Shown here: piece by piece, positions 5,609-7,728 of the stretch
How positions within the stretch are numbered: position 1 is the stretch's first letter
Layout of the letters: the number at the start of each line of letters is the position of its first letter
Assembly: GCA_002699325.1 (NCBI GenBank)
Contig: PABS01000033.1
Span: 10,047-17,774 of the forward strand
Source of the DNA: Ponticaulis sp.
Lineage (GTDB): Bacteria; Pseudomonadota; Alphaproteobacteria; Caulobacterales; Hyphomonadaceae
DNA: 7,728 bases
Direction: 5' to 3'
Position numbers and translations under genes: made by a program
Notes under the pieces: model-generated
The model's input: the letters and a program-made list of their open reading frames with translations, nothing else
What the model was told of the DNA's origin: nothing
Databases searched by the model: none

Positions 5609-6832
5609 ATGGATGATCTGTTTTCGGCAGGAAAACTCAGTGCGGAATCAGACTTATCATCAAAGTTTGAACGGCTGAGAGCTTACACGGAGACCCTCGC
5701 CAGAAATCTGTCACCAGAAGATTGTCAGATCCAGTCCATGCCGGATGCCAGCCCGACCAAGTGGCATCTCGCTCATACGACCTGGTTCTGGGAGGCTTTT
5801 CTGCTGCCTCGTCTCGTTGAGCATTACACGCCTTACGATGAGATGTTCGGCTTTCTGTTCAATAGCTATTATGAGGCGGTCGGACCGCGCCATGCAAGGC
5901 CGCAGCGCGGCATGATTACGCGCCCAACACTGAGCCAGGTTATGGCATACCGCCAGGCCGTGACGCAGCGCGTTCTGGACGAACTGGAAGCACGAGGTGG
6001 CGAATTAGCCCCTCCGGAGCGTCAGATCCTGTTGACCGGTATCGCGCATGAAGAACAGCATCAGGAACTCATTCTCACCGATATCAAGCACGCTCTTTTC
6101 CAAAATCCATTTCCGCCTGCCCTTCGTGAGGACATTAAGAAAATCCGGTCGGGTGATGATGATAAATGGGAAGCATTTGATGGCGGTATCACAACGATCG
6201 GTCATGCGGGCGAAGGGTTTGCGTTCGACAATGAAGGGCCTCAGCATGAGCAGCTGATCCGACCGTTTCGTCTTGCAAAGAATTTGGTGACCAACCGAAC
6301 TGTAGCCGAGTTTATCGCCGATGGCGGATATGACACCGCATCACTCTGGCTGTCAGATGGCTGGGCCGTCATTCAAGGCGAAAGCCGTGCTGCTCCGATG
6401 TATTGGCTGGGAAGCAAAAGTGAGGGCTGGCAAACCTATACGTTCGCTGGACTGGCCGATCTCGATATGGATGCACCGGCCGTGCATCTCGATTTCTATG
6501 AAGCCAATGCGATTGCCGACTGGTTGGGGGCGCGTCTGCCAACTGAATTTGAATGGGAGTATGCCGCGCGGCACTCTGATGGATTGCGGGATCTGTATGG
6601 CGAGGCCTGGCAGTGGACGCGGTCAGATTATGGGCCTTATCCGGGGTATAAAGCGCCAGAGGGAGCCATCGGTGAGTATAATGGCAAATTCATGAGCAAT
6701 CAGTATGTGCTCCGGGGATCATCCTGTGCCACGACACCGGGTCATGAGCGCGTCAGCTATCGAAATTTCTTTCCTGCAGGTGCCCAATGGCAATTCACGG
6801 GTCTGAGATTGGCACGCGACCTGGATGGATAG
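5609..6832 (+). CDS. egtB: Ergothioneine biosynthesis protein EgtB (iron-dependent sulfoxide synthase)
   Basis: EgtB is a mononuclear non-heme iron enzyme that uses O2 to join a thiol substrate to trimethylhistidine (hercynine), forming the sulfoxide precursor of ergothioneine. The 407-residue protein has the N-terminal DinB-like iron domain, with WHLAHTTWFWE (52-62) and HEEQHQE (147-153). His56, His147 and His151 are the expected iron ligands. Next come LFNSYYEAVG (83-92) and a C-terminal formylglycine-enzyme-like domain: LPTEFEWEYAAR (310-321), GEYNGKFM (355-362), RGSSCAT (369-375) and YRNFFPAGAQWQFTGLRLAR (384-403). The start at 5609 is supported by AAAGG 7 bp upstream; an in-frame TTG at 5498 would erase the divergent promoter. 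The hercynine-forming EgtD is not adjacent. The next gene, 39 bp downstream, encodes an aldolase-like protein and is probably co-transcribed. The segment between AAR and LYGEAWQWT looks short compared with relatives I recall. Confidence 0.94.
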   Translation: MDDLFSAGKLSAESDLSSKFERLRAYTETLARNLSPEDCQIQSMPDASPTKWHLAHTTWFWEAFLLPRLVEHYTPYDEMFGFLFNSYYEAVGPRHARPQRGMITRPTLSQVMAYRQAVTQRVLDELEARGGELAPPERQILLTGIAHEEQHQELILTDIKHALFQNPFPPALREDIKKIRSGDDDKWEAFDGGITTIGHAGEGFAFDNEGPQHEQLIRPFRLAKNLVTNRTVAEFIADGGYDTASLWLSDGWAVIQGESRAAPMYWLGSKSEGWQTYTFAGLADLDMDAPAVHLDFYEANAIADWLGARLPTEFEWEYAARHSDGLRDLYGEAWQWTRSDYGPYPGYKAPEGAIGEYNGKFMSNQYVLRGSSCATTPGHERVSYRNFFPAGAQWQFTGLRLARDLDG

Positions 6833-6871
6833 TATACTTCTGTCCAACGATAGAGATTAAGGGAGAGCACC

Positions 6872-7642
6872 ATGGCAGATGATCTGAGCTTTGGCAGCGT
6901 GAAAGACACTGTAAGCGCCGAAGAGTGGGAGGCACGCGTCAATCTGGCGGCGCTCTATCGTCTTATTGCGCTGCATGGCTGGGATGACCTGATCTTTACA
7001 CACATTTCTATGCGCGTGCCGGGCCCTGAGCATCATTTTCTAATCAATCCGTATGGTTTGCTCTTCGAAGAGATGACGGCGTCATCTCTGGTGAAGGTCG
7101 ATCTGGAAGGCGAAATTGTCTCCGAGACACCATTTGCTATCAACCCGGCGGGCTTCACGATCCACTCCGCTATTCACGCCGCGCGGGAAGATGCGCAGTG
7201 TGTGATGCATCTTCATACCGATTGCGGCGTTGCCGTTTCAGCGCAGAAAGATGGCCTCCTTCCGATCTCTCAACACGCCATGATTGCCATGCATGAAGTC
7301 GCCTACCACGACTATGAAGGCATCGCGCTTAATCATGATGAGCGTGAGCGCATTGTTGCCGATATGGGTGACAAATCCATGCTGATCCTTCGGAACCACG
7401 GGACGCTAACCTGTGGCAGAACCGCGGCGCAAACCTATTTAAGGATGTTCTATCTCGAACGGGCATGTAAGATGCAGGTGATGGCGCAGTCTGGCGGGGA
7501 CTTGATCCTGTGTGGGGAAGACGTTCAAAAAGTAGTCGAGGGGCAGAGCAACCCAAAAGGCATGGGCATTTTGTCAGACAAACTTGTCTGGCCGGCTGTT
7601 CTGCGCCGACTCGACCGCAATCTACCAGGTTACGACGACTAA
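6872..7642 (+). CDS. Class II aldolase/adducin family protein
   Basis: A complete 256-residue protein of the class II (zinc-dependent) aldolase/adducin fold, of the family that includes L-fuculose-phosphate aldolase. DDLIFTHISMRVPG (38-51), FLINPYGLLFEEM (56-68) and HLHT (113-116) are typical. His113, His115 and His176 (in NHGTLTCG, 175-182) fit the three metal ligands. By spacing to His113, the position of the catalytic Glu73 of fuculose-phosphate aldolase is Gly94 here (NPAGFTIH, 91-98). A classical retro-aldol reaction is therefore doubtful, and the substrate and activity are unknown. The start is well supported: GGGAG lies 6 bp before the ATG. The gene follows egtB by 39 bp with no terminator visible and is likely in the same unit. 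Many relatives have the same vague annotation. Confidence 0.92.
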   Translation: MADDLSFGSVKDTVSAEEWEARVNLAALYRLIALHGWDDLIFTHISMRVPGPEHHFLINPYGLLFEEMTASSLVKVDLEGEIVSETPFAINPAGFTIHSAIHAAREDAQCVMHLHTDCGVAVSAQKDGLLPISQHAMIAMHEVAYHDYEGIALNHDERERIVADMGDKSMLILRNHGTLTCGRTAAQTYLRMFYLERACKMQVMAQSGGDLILCGEDVQKVVEGQSNPKGMGILSDKLVWPAVLRRLDRNLPGYDD

Positions 7643-7644
7643 TC

Positions 7645-7728
7645 CTGTGTCTGGTGGCCGGGTTCTTACCGGTGGTTCCTGCGCATGCTGGTGGCTGGGT
7701 CCAGGCGAAGGGCGAAGCCTATCTGCGC
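7645..7728 (+). CDS. Start of a probable secreted/outer-membrane protein gene, runs off window (start codon unclear)
   Basis: The frame beginning near the aldolase stop reads RRLILCLVAGFLPVVPAHA followed by GGWVQAKGEAYLR. A positively charged start, a hydrophobic core and AHA before GG make a convincing signal peptide with cleavage after AHA. The mature start (GGWVQAKGEAYLR) resembles periplasm-exposed or beta-barrel proteins, but I cannot name the family. No ATG, GTG or TTG stands where expected: the codon just before the two arginines (7630-7632) is TTA. In-frame options are CTG at 7645 or GTG at 7654, both leaving a poor signal peptide. The start coordinate is a placeholder, and the gene may overlap the aldolase by about 13 bp. 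Confidence 0.45.
   Translation, partial: MCLVAGFLPVVPAHAGGWVQAKGEAYLR

Noticed and set aside
1..7728. CRISPR arrays, insertion sequences, integrases, tRNA or phage genes
   Set aside because: No spaced direct repeats, terminal inverted repeats with a transposase, or RNA gene structures were seen.

Overview
This window looks like ordinary chromosomal DNA of an alphaproteobacterium of moderate GC content. The support is a DUF2336 protein (a family I know mainly from alphaproteobacteria), an NAD kinase of the alphaproteobacterial type (SPFRPRRWRG and ADNQEVRD signatures), and an orphan Hpt protein. A Hyphomonadaceae/Caulobacterales-like host is a reasonable guess but is not proven by the sequence. 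I see no tRNA, rRNA, CRISPR array, insertion sequence, integrase or phage gene.

Layout. Bases 1-759 (+) are the 3' part of an M20 family amidohydrolase whose start lies outside the window. It converges on a CaiB/BaiF family III CoA-transferase (795-1988, -), and a 9-bp GC-rich hairpin sits between the two stops. A divergent intergenic region (1989-2129) carries an 18-bp palindrome and leads into a DUF2336 protein (to 3281, +). This gene converges, with only 3 bp between stops, on a degenerate EAL-domain protein (3285-3956, -). Upstream of that gene lies a strong intrinsic terminator (4086-4114). It ends the leftward unit nadK (4723-5487, -) followed by an orphan Hpt protein (4140-4649, -). 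Diverging from nadK, across a 121-bp regulatory region, is a rightward unit: egtB (5609-6832, +) and a class II aldolase/adducin-family gene (6872-7642, +). The last ~85 bp appear to open another coding region, with a signal peptide, that runs off the window.

How the genes may fit together. Three regulatory-type genes of unclear function sit together: the DUF2336 helical-repeat protein, an EAL protein that has lost the catalytic residues of c-di-GMP phosphodiesterases, and an Hpt protein with phosphoacceptor His85. This is the best candidate in the window for an undescribed signalling module, but co-function is inferred from proximity only. nadK (NADPH supply) and egtB (ergothioneine, a thiol antioxidant) share a divergent control region containing repeated sequence elements, which suggests possible redox-linked regulation. 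The amidohydrolase, CoA-transferase and aldolase-like proteins are metabolic enzymes whose substrates cannot be read from the sequence. I found no clear large novel system; the findings are modest.
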